From positions 1,072,001 through 1,136,000 of the forward strand of contig SMMW01000565.1 of the NCBI GenBank assembly GCA_004794655.1: a stretch of 64,000 nt of DNA. Reading direction: 5' to 3'. The position numbers were made by a program, and so were the translations under genes. Positions 1-13,500 of the stretch are shown one piece after another; the first letter of the stretch is position 1, and the number at the start of each line of letters is the position of its first letter. Source of the DNA: Marisa cornuarietis (taxonomy: Eukaryota > Mollusca > Gastropoda > Architaenioglossa > Ampullariidae). The notes beneath the pieces were generated by a model, which worked only from the letters and a program-made list of their open reading frames with translations, was not told where the DNA came from and did not search any database.

Positions 1-1080
1 CTAAGGATATTTTACTTGAAGTGACTTTGTTGTTTTTGTTCACTGTTGTTTTGCAGCTGCTGTATCCTTTGTATTAATAATATGATTAGTTGCCTTCCCC
101 AGTTAAAGCTTGTGTGTGTGGGGGGGAGGGGTTGGTGGGTGTGAGTGATAGAGATTGTTGGCTGTAATTTTCATGCATCAATAAATGTGTCAGCATGATC
201 TGTGTGTGCGCAAGGGTTCATTGCATCCTGGGTTTGAGGGGATGTACTGTAGTTGTTTTGAGGCTTTCCCAGGCCTCTGACCTGAACGCTTTCCCTATCC
301 ACCCACCCACCAGGAATATGTACCTCTTGTCAGGAAAAGTGTGAACTGGGGTTCAGCCACTTACAGGTCACTTCCCCCTTAGCCATGTAAAGGCGATGCA
401 ATCCTTAGCTTTTATTATGTTTTTAAACATGACATCAGTCCACACATCTGCCAACAGCATTCACGTGCATGGAGTGTCTGCATGCAGTGGTAAGGGGAAT
501 AAGTGTGAAATAAAGGGAAGTAAGTGGACCTTACAAAGGTGGTGTAATGACAAGTCGAAGACCCATTATTTATCCACGCATGTATTGCATATAGAGGAAC
601 CATTGTTTTTCCCGTTACATTTGATTTTCAAGTTTCGGTCTATGACCTCTGCAACTGCTGTTTAAGTGTGACCTTTGACACCAAACTGTAGTTAGTGATT
701 TTGCTATCGCTGGCTGCATGTACTACATAGTGCCTGTGGTAAACCCTTGTGTTCTGCAAATCACACTTATGCTCATGGAAATAAATTTATTTTCACAAAT
801 TGGAAAATAAAAGAAGAGTGAAAACAACTAGCTTTTTCTGTCTCATGCGTGAAAGACACAAGAAAACGTCAGACCAAGATGAAGGGTGGACAGAGCAGGT
901 TGCATTTTGAAAGTGATGAATGGATGGAGGCAGTCCTACAAGACTGCAATTGTTTTGTTTTTTTCAAAATATCTATAGGTCGAACTTGCCACATCTAGAG
1001 CAAGTGGTCAAATCATCGCATGGATGATGTTGCGGTAGTCGAATCGACCGGACTGCCTACGCTATGCCTGCAGACATGAT
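1..1080. other. Intergenic sequence, possible 3' end of a plus-strand neighbour
   Basis: No coding exon is recognisable. An AATAAA hexamer at 780-785 on the plus strand is followed by A-rich sequence, so this could be the tail of a 3' UTR from a gene left of the window. That reading is weak because AT-rich DNA often contains such hexamers by chance. An open frame at 396-665 shows no known domain. Confidence 0.3.
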
Positions 1081-1082
1081 TA

Positions 1083-2215
1083 GTTTATTCCTTGTTACTC
1101 CTTGCATGAGGAGTATAGGGTCCCCAACAACACCTCGCCAGTAAACTCGGTTTGGGGCAGCCCCCCTCAGTTGGGCCCATGTGGTTCCGGCATCCTTTGG
1201 GTCGCTCGATCTCCACTGATCTCCAAATCCGCTTTGGCCTTCCAACTCTCCTCTTCCCCAGAGGGTTTCAGTCAAGTGCCTGCCTGGCACAGCCGGCCCT
1301 ACTTTCGCTTTTTGATGTCTTGACTAGTGCCATTCTGTTTAGCTCTTTTCCACAAGCTGCTTTTGGAGATCTTTTCAGGCCATCTTATTCCCCAAATATG
1401 GCGAAGGTAAAGGTCTGTAGCTTGTTGCTGATGGTGTTTGTCACTCAGCGCCATATGCCTTTACATTGGTGTTGAAGATGCGAGTCTTACTTCGGAGGGA
1501 TAATGCTCGGGAGTTCCAGATGGAGCGTAGGCTGTTGAAAGCATGCCTGGCCTTGTTTATGCGGCTTCTGATGTCGTCGTCCGCTCCACCATCCTTGCTA
1601 ACGATGCTTCCCAGATATGTGAAGCGGTCTATTTCTAGGATGTTCTCTCCTTGAAGTTGGATTGGGAGTTTCTGCTTGTTGATTTTCATCACTTCGGTCT
1701 TCTTTCTGTTTACCTTTAAGCCGGTCTTCTCTGCTTCCTCTGCTAGCTTGCTCACTTTGGTTTGTGCATGCTGCTGCCGATGAGATAGGAGACTAATGTC
1801 ATCTGCGAAGTCCAGGTCCTCTAGCTGTTTGGTGAAGGTCCACTGGATACCGGTGTTGTTGTCTTGGGTTGTTTTACACATAATCCAGTCTATGACCATC
1901 AGGAAGATTGTCGGTGATAATATGCAACCCTGTCTTACGCCAGTCTTCATTACAAAAGGTTTAGTGAGTTTGCAGTTATGGATAACTTGGCAGGACGAGT
2001 CTTCGTACAATCCCTGGATGATGTTTATGATGTTTATAGTGGTTCATCCGCCTCCAGATGACGTCCCTGTCTGCACTGTCAAAGGCCTTCTCAAAATCCA
2101 CACAAGTTATATAAAGGGAGGATTGCCATTCGATAGACTGCTCAATGAGCAGACACGATAGGCACAGTTACTGTCGCAGGCCAAACCTGATCCTTTTGTC
2201 TCCCTCGCCCATGCA
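1083..2215 (-). mobile_element. Decayed non-LTR retrotransposon (LINE), copy A, reverse transcriptase fragment
   Basis: Reading the minus strand from about 2215 down, pieces of reverse transcriptase appear in order: FEKAFDSADRDV (around 2090), then TGVRQGCILSPTIFLMVIDW, then the catalytic box LDFADDISLLSH, then the thumb/C-terminal part with FTYLGSIVSKDGGADDDI and a C-terminal tail ending near 1083. Frameshifts separate the FEKAFD part from the rest, and the endonuclease is missing, so the copy is dead. It closely resembles copy B at 37746-38691 but reaches further 5'. The motifs are those of RTE-like or related LINEs; I cannot assign the clade more firmly. Confidence 0.85.
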
Positions 2216-2348
2216 GATACCCTAACCCTAAATATGAATCAACACTTTAGCCCTTTACCCATAAACACTAGCTCTAAACAATATAGATCACGCCAATTAT
2301 TCAGCACACAGAGAAAATGAGCGACATTTCGGGTTATTTGGACGACAA

Positions 2349-2407
2349 AAGTCTGCATTTCTTGTGGTTCTGAAAAACTGCTACTTTAGCACCAGAAATG
2401 CAGACTT
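2349..2407. repeat. Short hairpin with 13-bp perfect arms
   Basis: The arm at 2349-2361 (AAGTCTGCATTTC) is the exact reverse complement of 2395-2407, with a loop of about 33 bases. It could be the end of a small foldback element. No gene lies nearby. Confidence 0.7.
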
Positions 2408-3359
2408 CTGAACAATCGGAACAGTCGCTCTCTCTCTCTCTGTTTGTTTGGTGTTGACTGATGTCAATGTTGTGAATGGTGCACTAGTGTGACGTAGTAC
2501 ACTGTTAACGGCGCTCGTTGAAGGTGCGAATCGCGTACTTTGCTAGCGGATAATTAATTAACGGATAGGTTTTGTAGGCTGAAATTTACAGGTTATGTTT
2601 ATATCGCCAATATCTACCGATATCTGCAAAAAACCCAAACCATTCATGTTGGTCTTTAAGAACGATTTGGCCGCGGCAGCTCTGTCACGGGAATACGAGA
2701 AGAGATATACGATGATAATCATTAACGACATCGAACTACTAACACTGGAGACTTTGTCATATCGAGCGTGATGAGTATACAGACCCACCCACCATAAACA
2801 TGACGAGAAGCGGAAAATTTGTGTTGTACAGAAGAGGACAGAAAAAATCACCACAAAAGCCAGAGTTGCTTTGAATCTGTGAGCCATTTAATTTGAGAGA
2901 AAAAATTCATGCCGAACTTTCCTACAGTATGTTTACGCCCGTACATTTGTAATGGATGTACATTGAAAATAGACTGCTCACTCGATCGTTTGCGCATGTG
3001 CACTTTGAGTGATCTGCCCACACTACTCAGAAACTAAGCTGTTAATTGAATTGTAAAGCTAATAAAATACACATTGAATCACAATATATGTTTTATGAGA
3101 TTTACTTCACATATTTCTGTAAACTAGGCACGATTTCTAATAAGTAAAAAAATCCCTATATATATATACATATTGTTATGTTTTACTCTACATTTTTTGT
3201 ATACTAATTGGTGTATTAAATTACAATCTATATATAGGTATCTGTTGTATGTGTGTATATATATATATATATGTTGTTTTTCTGGAAAGCTCGTTTTCTT
3301 AGCGGAAGTGACATCATGCCGTGTTCAATGCTCTTTTTAACTAAAACATTCTACTACAC

Positions 3360-3472
3360 CCAACCCAGCAGCACAGAATGCCACAAATACACGGGTCCCC
3401 TGCTGAAGAACATGGGGGCCGTATATTTTCTATGGGACCCCTATGTTTACGGCATTCTGTGCTGGTGGGCAA
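3360..3472. repeat. Imperfect inverted repeat (foldback) centred at 3416
   Basis: GCACAGAATGCC at 3371-3382 is mirrored by 3451-3462, and GGGTCCC at 3393-3399 by 3434-3440, both sharing the centre 3416.5. The arms continue with mismatches on either side. Because of the symmetry, both strands are open and encode similar peptides across the arms, which explains overlapping open frames at 3253-3663 (plus) and 3341-3553 (minus). I read these as artefacts of the foldback and not as genes. Confidence 0.75.
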
Positions 3473-4230
3473 AGAAGATGGTACTTGATAACATTTTAAC
3501 AGACAGCAAAACGCGGGAAAATATCCGAATATGGATTGTACGTGCACGAGCAATTGTTCACTACCTCCGTCAAACAGTTCTCCTGCGAAAAGAAAAAAAT
3601 CTCAACTGGTTAAAAGTGGAAGAAAAATCGAGAGTACAGAACATCATGAGTTATTCACATTAGAGCTCCATGTCCGTTAGGGAACGTCAAAAACTTACCC
3701 GCTACGTGATCAAGGATCTTCTGATGTCAAATGTCATGACACACAGCGGACGACGGCCAACAGAAAATACATAAGACGATCTACAGTCTCCACCACCAAA
3801 CCAAAAGGTCTCCTAGACTAATGGCCGTTGGGGCAGTGAACAAGTATTTCCCCTCGTCTAGACCATCTTTCCTGGGAGATCAGATACCCATGATCAGATA
3901 TCCATAATGGGCAGCTGCTGGTTGGGCAGTGGGTTTTAGGTGGAGGAGTTTGTTTTAACCAAATAAAGCCGACAGCAGTCCATGCAAAATTCAGAACTAC
4001 CTAATTCACAACCCGTCAGTAGCTGTCATCACGAATGTCACTTTGTTGTAAGTGTTGCCATTTACAAAATGATTGCAACATTATCCATTTTTGACGAAAG
4101 AAAGAAAAAATAAAATATCGAAGTCCGAGGTTCAAAAAGTTCTTTGAAATATTTCGCCACAACGATCGATGACCCGGTCGAACATTGCTAAATACAGTAA
4201 TCAATGCTAGACTTCACTTCTGTTCAAAAT

Positions 4231-4386
4231 TTAAGCGATGGACACATTTGCAGACGCAACCACAGACATATTTTGTTTGAAGGGCTCCGGCAGGCTGTCC
4301 AAATGGAAGTATGCATTGCCCCACGTGTAGGTCCCAAACACCAGAACAGGCACAGCTATGGCGCTGACCATGAAGCCACTCAAAAC
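4231..4386 (-). CDS. SLC13: SLC13 coding exon 15 (last, stop TAA)
   Basis: Acceptor GCGCAG. Encodes VLSGFMVSAIAVPVLVFGTY then TWGNAYFHLDSLPEPFKQNM and a short tail ending in TAA at 4231-4233. It corresponds to the last membrane helix and extracellular C-terminus of the family, with NMS and NVS sequons that fit extracellular glycosylation. Confidence 0.92.
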   Translation of the reverse strand, partial: VLSGFMVSAIAVPVLVFGTYTWGNAYFHLDSLPEPFKQNMSVVASANVSIA

Positions 4387-7300
4387 CTGCGCCAACAAAA
4401 AAAACCCTGAATTTTTGAAATTCTCATTGTTGATTTTCTTTATTAGAGACACCAGATGGCATGACCACAGGAATTAAAGGGTTACTCTTTAACCATCGAA
4501 AGGTGTCTCCCTGACAGTGAGCTAACATGTTCCTGGCGTGCGAGGCGCTCGTAATGGTCACGTGAGCATGAAAGCCACTACAGCGGGTTTCTTTTCGACC
4601 AACACTTCAACCCCCACCTCTATGGGGCGCCAAGAGGGGAAGTTTCTCTACTCTCTCTCTCTCTAGCTAGAGAATGCATTCTGTAACTACTACAGAATGG
4701 ATTCTATAAGTAGAAAATGAGTTCTGTACGTACAGAATGCGTCTCTACAGAAGGAAATTCTCTAGCTAGAGAGAGAAAAACTCGGTAAAACCAAATTATT
4801 TCATTTACATTATACTTAGAAGTTGCTAGCCAATTCATTTTATCTATACAATTCCATTCTGTAGCTAGAGAAAGCTTTCTCGAGCTACAGAAAGACTTCT
4901 CTAGGTACAGAGATTTCTCTAGCGACAGGATGATGTCTGTACCGAACGAGGCTGTCTCATTTGCATATGGGACAAGGTCAAAGATCAACCAATCAGAGAA
5001 CATCAAGAACGTGAGGTCATGTTTCGAGTGCTCTGAATGGTTGATCTTTGACCTTCTTGGTTGTGTTTTATACCGAGTCAGCAACTAATGCTATATCACG
5101 GCAAAGGTAGGCAAGCTTGGTAAACAGATGCCACATGCAGAGAAAGAACAGCGTGCCCGAGACGAGAGCCAGGACAAGCCAACCCTCACTGCATTGGTGA
5201 CAGACGTTAATAGTTGCGCCAGGGACCTCCCTGCAGAGGGAGGCAAAGCCTCAAGTCACGAGGGGCTGCTGCTGCACACGTGGAAGGTTATTCTTCGGTT
5301 TAAAAAAATAATAAAAATGCAGAGCAAAGTCAGCCACACAGAACCCTCGTCTGGGAACTGCGGAGAAAGTCTCGGTGAGCTGAAAGCGCATAAGACCTTC
5401 GCTGCACTAACGGCAATAGGAAGATCGCCTTTTCCTTGACCCTGTGAAACGGCGGCAAGATCAGAGGCTCATAGATCTTGGAGTGCGTCAGGACCCAGGC
5501 CAGGTTTCGTGTGGGGAAAGAGGGAACGAGAGGCAGGTCATGTTCGAGGTTTGCCACCAAAAAAGGTCTTGCTAAGTACCAACAGAACCTGAAAATAGAA
5601 AATAGAAAGGAAGTCAAGGAAACCGAGGTACAGGTTTTGATATAGGGGAGGACGCGACGGCCATAACAGAAACGGCTCGCGGCATTTGTCGTCTGCTTGC
5701 TCCACTCAGCTGCCCAAATGTACCTAATAAACTAAACCTAAACCGCATCTTACAGTGGTCCTTATACCTGGTAGGGACGACAACACTAATGACGCTGGCG
5801 AGGGCCAGGAAAAGACTATGTTGAACCCCCCTACTAATGCATGGTCTGTGAAGTCAGTGGGTAGAACGGCTAAAACACGGAGACAGCCTTATTTCCGATG
5901 CAAAAGAGCTCTTCCGGGTCCTCTTCATACTTTCCACTGCTTCAGCAGCACCAGAAGAACCGAACCCCGCACGCAAAGCCACCAAAGCTGAAGGAGGGAC
6001 AGAAAGAGAAACAATTGCGGGGTCAGAGGTCACTGAATGGGCAGGCTCACCCACAGCCCACTTAGTACAGGAAAATATGCGATAACTGGTACGGAGGAAT
6101 GAGCTCGAGGCGAGCTAATCGCCATCATAATGCGCCACAAGAGAGAGAGAGAGACGAGGGACAGCTGCATACTCGATCCGCAGGGTTGGGGTAGCAGCAT
6201 CGGAAGCCCCACACCAGCCTGGTTACCCGAGAAGCATGCGCACCGGGCGACGAAAACAAAGCGTCCAGGTGCATTTGGCGAAGAAGAGGTCGGCACGCAA
6301 AGCGACGAAGTGCATGAAGAAAACAAAAATCTCGCCTTACCTGAGGCAGATGAGCCCCGCGATGTAGATCCCACCTGAGGAGGGTCGTCATGCCAAACTT
6401 GTGTCCACCGCTCCTCAGCCCAATGGTCACAAACATCACACGGCCCGTGGCGGCCGGTAAAAAGTACTGGGCGACCACTGCACGCACAAAGGGTGTGAGT
6501 TGTCTGACGACTTCATTGATCCACAACTAATTAAATATCGTCTTGTCCTTACAGAAGACATAATGGCGCAGAGAAACACCAAGCACAGTGAAGAAAATGT
6601 CTCTGCTTCCTGTTCTCAATGACAATTAAGTCTTCCAGAACGAAGAAAGGATTTGTAGAGGGAAGGATAGTCACACTTGCAAAATTTGAAAACAGGTAGC
6701 GGCAACTTGTGTGTAGGACGACACCAAAAGTCGGTGATGAGACCAACGTTTCCTGTTCCCATGTCAGACAGAAGCGAATGGCTGGTAAAACACAGTCAAA
6801 CAAGTCTCTGTAGCACTGGAGAAAAATGTTGGTAGAGCAGGGAATCCAAACTGAACACAGGACACCGGCGGGTGACTAACACAGCACGTGGTTCGAGAGC
6901 AAAGTAGCAAAGCTCGAGGGTGAACACCACTGTAACCATGGCAATAACTGTGTTGGCTTTGCTTTCGCCTAAACACCTGTCGGAGAGAGACTGGCTCTCC
7001 TGACCAGTGGAGCGCCCCGCACGCGAGGCACGAGCGAGCTCACCGTGAGGGAAACAACTTTCGATGGTACAAGAGCAATCGTAACCCTTTATCTCCTATG
7101 GTCATGTCATCCGGTGAAGTCAAAGAAAAAACAGAAATAAATGATTTGTTGTATGATGGTTCTAAGAGAAAGGATTAACTTAATGAGGAAAGAAGAGAAA
7201 GAAGCAGAGAGCAGTGAAAGCATTTGGTTTTTCTGGATCCCGCCTAGAACACAGTTTTAAATGAAAGTGTGGAGAAAGAGATTCAACTACGTGAGACAGA

Positions 7301-10300
7301 GTATAATGAGGGTAAATGAGCTGTTTATCAGTAAGCTGAAATAGCAGACATCCAGTGCCGTGGAACCACTTTTTCTAAATTAAAAAAAATCATAGAAAAC
7401 AATTACTTTATGACAGGAACAGTGCCGTATAAAGGATTTTTTTTTTTTTAAAGCAAATGATCACGTGTCAGACGCAAAAAATAACTGGTAATTAAATAAG
7501 GCGTTGAGAGAAGTCATCATGAACAGTGGTGTAAGCGGGGGATACTTATCGAGGTGAAGCAGCACTAACCATGTCAATGACTTTGACAGTACCAGACGCA
7601 AACACGATGGCGTTGGGTGCCGTTGCTACGGGTAACATGAAGGCCAGTGACGAGGAAATGGTGACAGGGATCATGAAGAACATTGGACTCACCTCCATGG
7701 ACACGGCCTTGAAAGAGCATTTCACAAAGAAGAAGTTTACGCAATAATCCTGCCCTGAAACATTTCACTCTTTTGGAACATTGGAAAATAAGAAACAAAA
7801 ACAAAAAATAGCCATGATGGTTGCAAACATAGTTATCTACCATCATTTCTTCTATTACCATTTATAATTGTTTTCTTTCCCTTCTCCACTTAATTTTTCA
7901 TTAATTAATTTCGTCATTTATTCACTCACTCACTCTTCATTCTTTTTTCATTAATTTATTACTATACTCACAGATTCACTCACACATCTTTCTTTCCCTC
8001 TGAATGACTAGAGATCAAGGATTTGGAAATGCATCGTCATCGTTACTCTCTTACGGAAATCAAAGGTGTTAGTGACCAGTACTGACCATCTGGGCAACGA
8101 TAGGCACAAGCAGGGTGCACAGGGCAATGTTACTCATGATCTGTGTGGCGCACACCACAATGTAACAGATGATAATCAAAGTCACCCAAGGGCCTAGGTC
8201 TCCCAAGCTCCGCAGTTTGTCGCCAATCCACTGAGACAACCCAGATGTCTGGCACAGAAACAAGCTGCAGTTATCATCATCCATTCTTCGGAGAATATGT
8301 TAGGCTTGCGAGGACAAAGAACTGAGTCAAGGCGGATTTTACCGGTAGGCAAACTAGGCAATGTTCACTGTTCACTGACTAGACCGGTAAACCGGAAGTA
8401 GGGGGTGGCAGAAATGGGAAAAGAGAGAGAGAAGACAGCGTTTAGTTTCGCTGAGAATTTTACCGACTCCCTCAGCTTCTGTTGCAGGTGGGAAATAAAG
8501 GTTCTCAAAGTTGAGGCTATCTTTAAATATATGTGAAAACAGCGAGGCTACCTTTCAAGACTTTTTTTTTTACCTCCCCACTGTATTTATTAAACGTTAT
8601 TAAACGTGACATTACATCTACCCAACATTTAAAAGATAGAGTAAGTTCTCCACAAAACTAAAAGGAAGGAAAGTCAGAGTTTAAGATTAGATTCAATGAT
8701 TAAAAAAACGTTTTGCTGAATGTGTCATCATTAATGGGTGTGTGGAAGGTGTAGGAGGGACGCAGAATGTGTCTATCACCTTATGGATAAAAAAAAACCC
8801 GGCCCTGAATCGAGGAGGATATTTTTTTATTATTATTCTCACAATACTAACAGCAAAAATAACATGAAGAAATTTACAACTTCACTGCCTACACCTTTGA
8901 GAGATTGTGAAACAACTTTCCTTGCAGTCAGCAAAACCAGAACAGTGGACTACATAAGTTAACAAATATAAAAAGAGTTTTATTTCAGTTACAGACAAGT
9001 AAAATCTGTCGAGAGCACCAATGGTTCCTTTAGAAAGGAGAAGTTTACCTGTGAAGCTTTGGCTATTGCGAAACCCCCTCCCACCAGAAGGAATAGAGAC
9101 CATGGAGTCTTCTGATGCAAGACCTTCCAGCTCAGTAGAGGCTCCAGTGGCTTACGGGGCAAGTGAGCTGCGAAATCAGTGGATTTTAAAAAATAATTTA
9201 ATGTTTAAAATGGAAATAAGTTAATACTTTAAGTAACAATTATTTAAATGAGTATGTTTTATTATATATGATTTATGATATATCATACCTGGCTCAATTA
9301 TTTTATGTATGCAAGCTAGCAGACAAAATCGGTGATGAGAGGAAGGCAAGCAAGACATTGAAGACACAAAATCAAGATGAAGCATTAGATGCCTGTCCAT
9401 GTGGGCTCGTATCCATGGACATCAGCAATTTTAGGGAATCAGTAGGTAAAGACAGACACAGTATCTTCAGATTTATGACTCACTGGGTGGGTGGCTGGCT
9501 AGGGACATTACTAACAGCGGGAAGCCCCAGAAAAAAAGACATTACACATGCGTTGCTCAGCTCAAAGAAATAATAATAAAAATAAACTGAAGAAAAATTA
9601 ATGTATTACCTCTTACCGTATCGTACCCGTCGCGCAAACATTAGACAACAAAAATATTGATTTATTTTCATTCGGAAACAAAGTGACCCACGGGGAAGGG
9701 GGGAGAGAGAAAGCCTAACGTGCGATTAATTCACTGTCGGGAGCAAAAATAAAATCTGTTGATGACTAAAATCTTCGGCTTCGTTTTTATGGCGTCTGTT
9801 ATAGTCTAAGATTATGAATTCATCAAAAACCGTTTTACTAATCAATTCTCTTTCTTCATATTTTTAATTTTAGTGTTTCGAAAACATTCTGTTTTCGCTT
9901 GTGTTTGATCAACACAATGTACGCCATTTTTATAAGGCTACATCTGATCGTCAGAAGCCTCTTCATGTGAAAAATTATTTGCTGAGAGCGAGGTTTGGGA
10001 AGGCCTACCCGCAGACCACAGATAAAGTGGTTTCAAACGGTACCTGCCGATATGGTAGAGAAAAAGGGTTCGAAAGTAAGTTTTATATGTACGAGGCATG
10101 ACATGAAGAGTCAGGAGAGAGAAGTTTGTAAAGTGAGTGTGGATAAATTAAATGAAATAAAAATGTCTCTAGTGTACGGTGTCAGTAACCGTATAGCGCG
10201 GCCTGTTGGGAAAAAAATGCAAACGTTACTGGAACCCGGGTGTGTGACAATCAGCACATTTGTACTGTGTACATGGATCTCTAGAACTACGGTAAAGGTA

Positions 10301-10532
10301 CATGTGTACTGTGTAGGAATGTACATGGATCTCTAGAACTACGGTAAATGTACACGTGTACTGTGTAGAGTGTGTGGATGTCCAGGATTAAGCTGCAAGG
10401 GAGAAGTTGAAGTCACTCACCACCTCGCTTCTGACGAAACAGAATGTCTGGAAGTGTCGAGGGTATAAAAAACATTAGTACCGCTACCAGCAGAGCAGGG
10501 GTGGAGTCACTGACATAGCTACAAACATAGGT

Positions 10533-10591
<59 letters not shown>

Positions 10592-13500
10592 AAGTCACGC
10601 ACACACACACACGTCTCTGCTATCTCAATATACTTTTGTATTTTCTACTGATGCTTCAATTCTAATGACATTAATGGCAAAAGCCTTCGGTGTTTTAGAA
10701 GGTAAGAAGAATAAATCAAACCTGTTTTTCTTGTATTGCTTAAGATTGTACACTGACAGAGACTGGAAATGACATAGTAACATACTCTCATTACCGTGTT
10801 CTTCAGCAATTATTTAATCTTAGTACCTCTCTTATTCCTCTAAAAGAGCACTGGAGTAAGCTATAGTCACAAAGACCGTTATCTGTACTTACTCTTTTTG
10901 AAACAAGTTGCCCCAGCCTCCGGCTTCTCCAAGATCACGTGATATCCACAGCACCACGAGCAGGAGAAACAAGATGGCCACCACGCTTTCCGCGTAGCTG
11001 GAGGAAGAACACCGATTACATTAGCTCATTGTAGTCAGGCAGGAATATATACTCTAAAGCTTAGACAGTATCTACGATAGTATCATATAGATTGTGTGTA
11101 CGATAGTATCTACGATAGTATCATATAGATTGTGTGTACGATAGTATCTACGATAGTATCATATAGATTGTGTGTACGATAGTATCTATGATAGTATCAT
11201 ATAGATTGTGTGTACGATAGTATCTACGATAGTATCATATAGATTGTGTGTACGATAGTATCTACGATAGTATCATATAGATTGTGTGTACGATAGTATC
11301 TATGATAGTATTATATAGATTGTGTGTACGATAGTATCTATGATAGTATTATATAGATTGTGTGTACGATAGTATCACATAGACAGTATCTACGATAGTA
11401 TCATATAGATTGTGTGTACGATAGTATCTACGATAGTATCATATAGATTGTGTGTACGATAGTATCTATGATAGTATTATATAGATTGTGTGTACGATAG
11501 TATCTATGATAGTATTATATAGATTGTGTGTACGATAGTATCTACGATAGTATCATATAGATTGTGTGTACGATAGTATCTATGATAGTATTATATAGAT
11601 TGTGTGTACGATAGTATCTACGATAGTATCATATAGATTCTGTGTACGATAGTATCTATGATAGTATTATATAGATTGTGTGTACGATAGTATCTACGAT
11701 AGTATTATATAGATTGTGTGTACGATAGTATCTACGATAGTATCATATAGATTCTGTGTACGATAGTATCTATGATAGTATTATATAGATTGTGTGTACG
11801 ATAGTATCTATGATAGTATCATATAGATTGTGTGTACGATAGTATCTACGATAGTATCATATAGATTGTGTGTACGATAGTATCTATGATAGTATTATAT
11901 AGATTGTGTGTACGATAGTATCTATGATAGTATCATATAGATTGTGTGTACGATAGTATCATATAGATTGTGTGTACGATAGTATCTATGATAGTATTAT
12001 ATAGATTGTGTGTACGATAGTATCTACGATAGTATTAGTATCATATAGATTGTGTGTACGATAGTATCTATGATAGTATCATATAGATTGTGTACGATAG
12101 TATCTACGATAGTATCATATAGATTGTGTGTACGATAGTATCTATGATAGTATTATATAGATTGTGTGTACGATAGTATCTATGATAGTATTATATAGAT
12201 TGTGTGTACGATAGTATCACATAGACAGTATCTACGATAGTATCATATAGATTGTGTGTACGATAGTATCTACGATAGTATCATATAGATTGTGTGTACG
12301 ATAGTATCTATGATAGTATTATATAGATTGTGTGTACGATAGTATCTATGATAGTATTATATAGATTGTGTGTACGATAGTATCTACGATAGTATCATAT
12401 AGATTGTGTGTACGATAGTATCTATGATAGTATTATATAGATTGTGTGTACGATAGTATCTATGATAGTATCATATAGATTCTGTGTACGATAGTATCTA
12501 TGATAGTATTATATAGATTGTGTGTACGATAGTATCTACGATAGTATCATATAGATTGTGTGTACGATAGTATCTATGATAGTATTATATAGATTGTGTG
12601 TACGATAGTATCTACGATAGTATCATATAGATTGTGTGTACGATAGTATCTATGATAGTATTATATAGATTGTGTGTACGATAGTATCTATGATAGTATC
12701 ATATAGATTGTGTGTACGATAGTATCTACGATAGTATCATATAGATTGTGTGTACGATAGTATCTATGATAGTATTATATAGATTGTGTGTACGATAGTA
12801 TCTATGATAGTATTATATAGATTGTGTGTACGATAGTATCTACGATAGTATATCATATAGATTGTGTGTACGATAGTATCTATGATAGTATTATATAGAT
12901 TGTGTGTACGATAGTATCTACGATAGTATCATATAGATTGTGTGTACGATAGTATCTATGATAGTATCATATAGATTGTGTGTACGATAGTATCATATAG
13001 ATTGTATGTACGAGAGTATCATATAGATTGTGTGTACGATAGTATCTATGATAGTATTATATAAATTGTGTGTACGATAGTATCACATAGACAGTATCTA
13101 CTATAGTATCATATAGATTGTGTGTGCGATAGCATCACATAGACAGTATCTACTATAGTATCATATAGATTGTGTGTACGATAGTATCATATAGATTGTA
13201 TGTACGAGAGTATCATATAGATTGTGTGTACGATAGTATCATATAGATTGTGTGTACGATAGTATCACATAGACAGTATCCACGATAGTATCATATAGAT
13301 TGTCTGTACGATAGTATCATGCAGACATTATCTATGATAGTATCATACAGACAGTATCTGTGTGAGTAGCAATAATTGTCGATGCGTTCAGCTTTTTATC
13401 TTTGCAACTTTTTACAATGCACAAAATCAAAATTAATTTCTGAAATGTTCTTTTTCTTCCATTTTTGGAAGTCCTATGTCTCTAAATGGCTGTGATTACT

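Larger units (their letters stand above)
2230..4230. other. Intergenic sequence downstream of SLC13
   Basis: AT-rich sequence between the LINE and the SLC13 stop codon. It holds a 13-bp perfect inverted repeat (2349-2361 with 2395-2407), a (TA) run near 3256-3273 and a larger foldback at about 3360-3472. The SLC13 3' UTR must begin at 4230 and run leftward, but I found no convincing minus-strand poly(A) signal close by. Confidence 0.5.
4387..7569 (-). other. SLC13 intron 14 (last intron)
   Basis: About 3.2 kb. It holds a palindrome-rich stretch at 4650-4935 and, at 5441-6477, three exon-like segments with a shared frame described separately. Its GC content around 5.1-6.5 kb is visibly higher than in the neighbouring introns. 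Confidence 0.6.

Noticed and set aside
2219..2232. Telomere-like CCCTAA copies
   Set aside because: Only two adjacent units; chance in AT-rich DNA, and no array.
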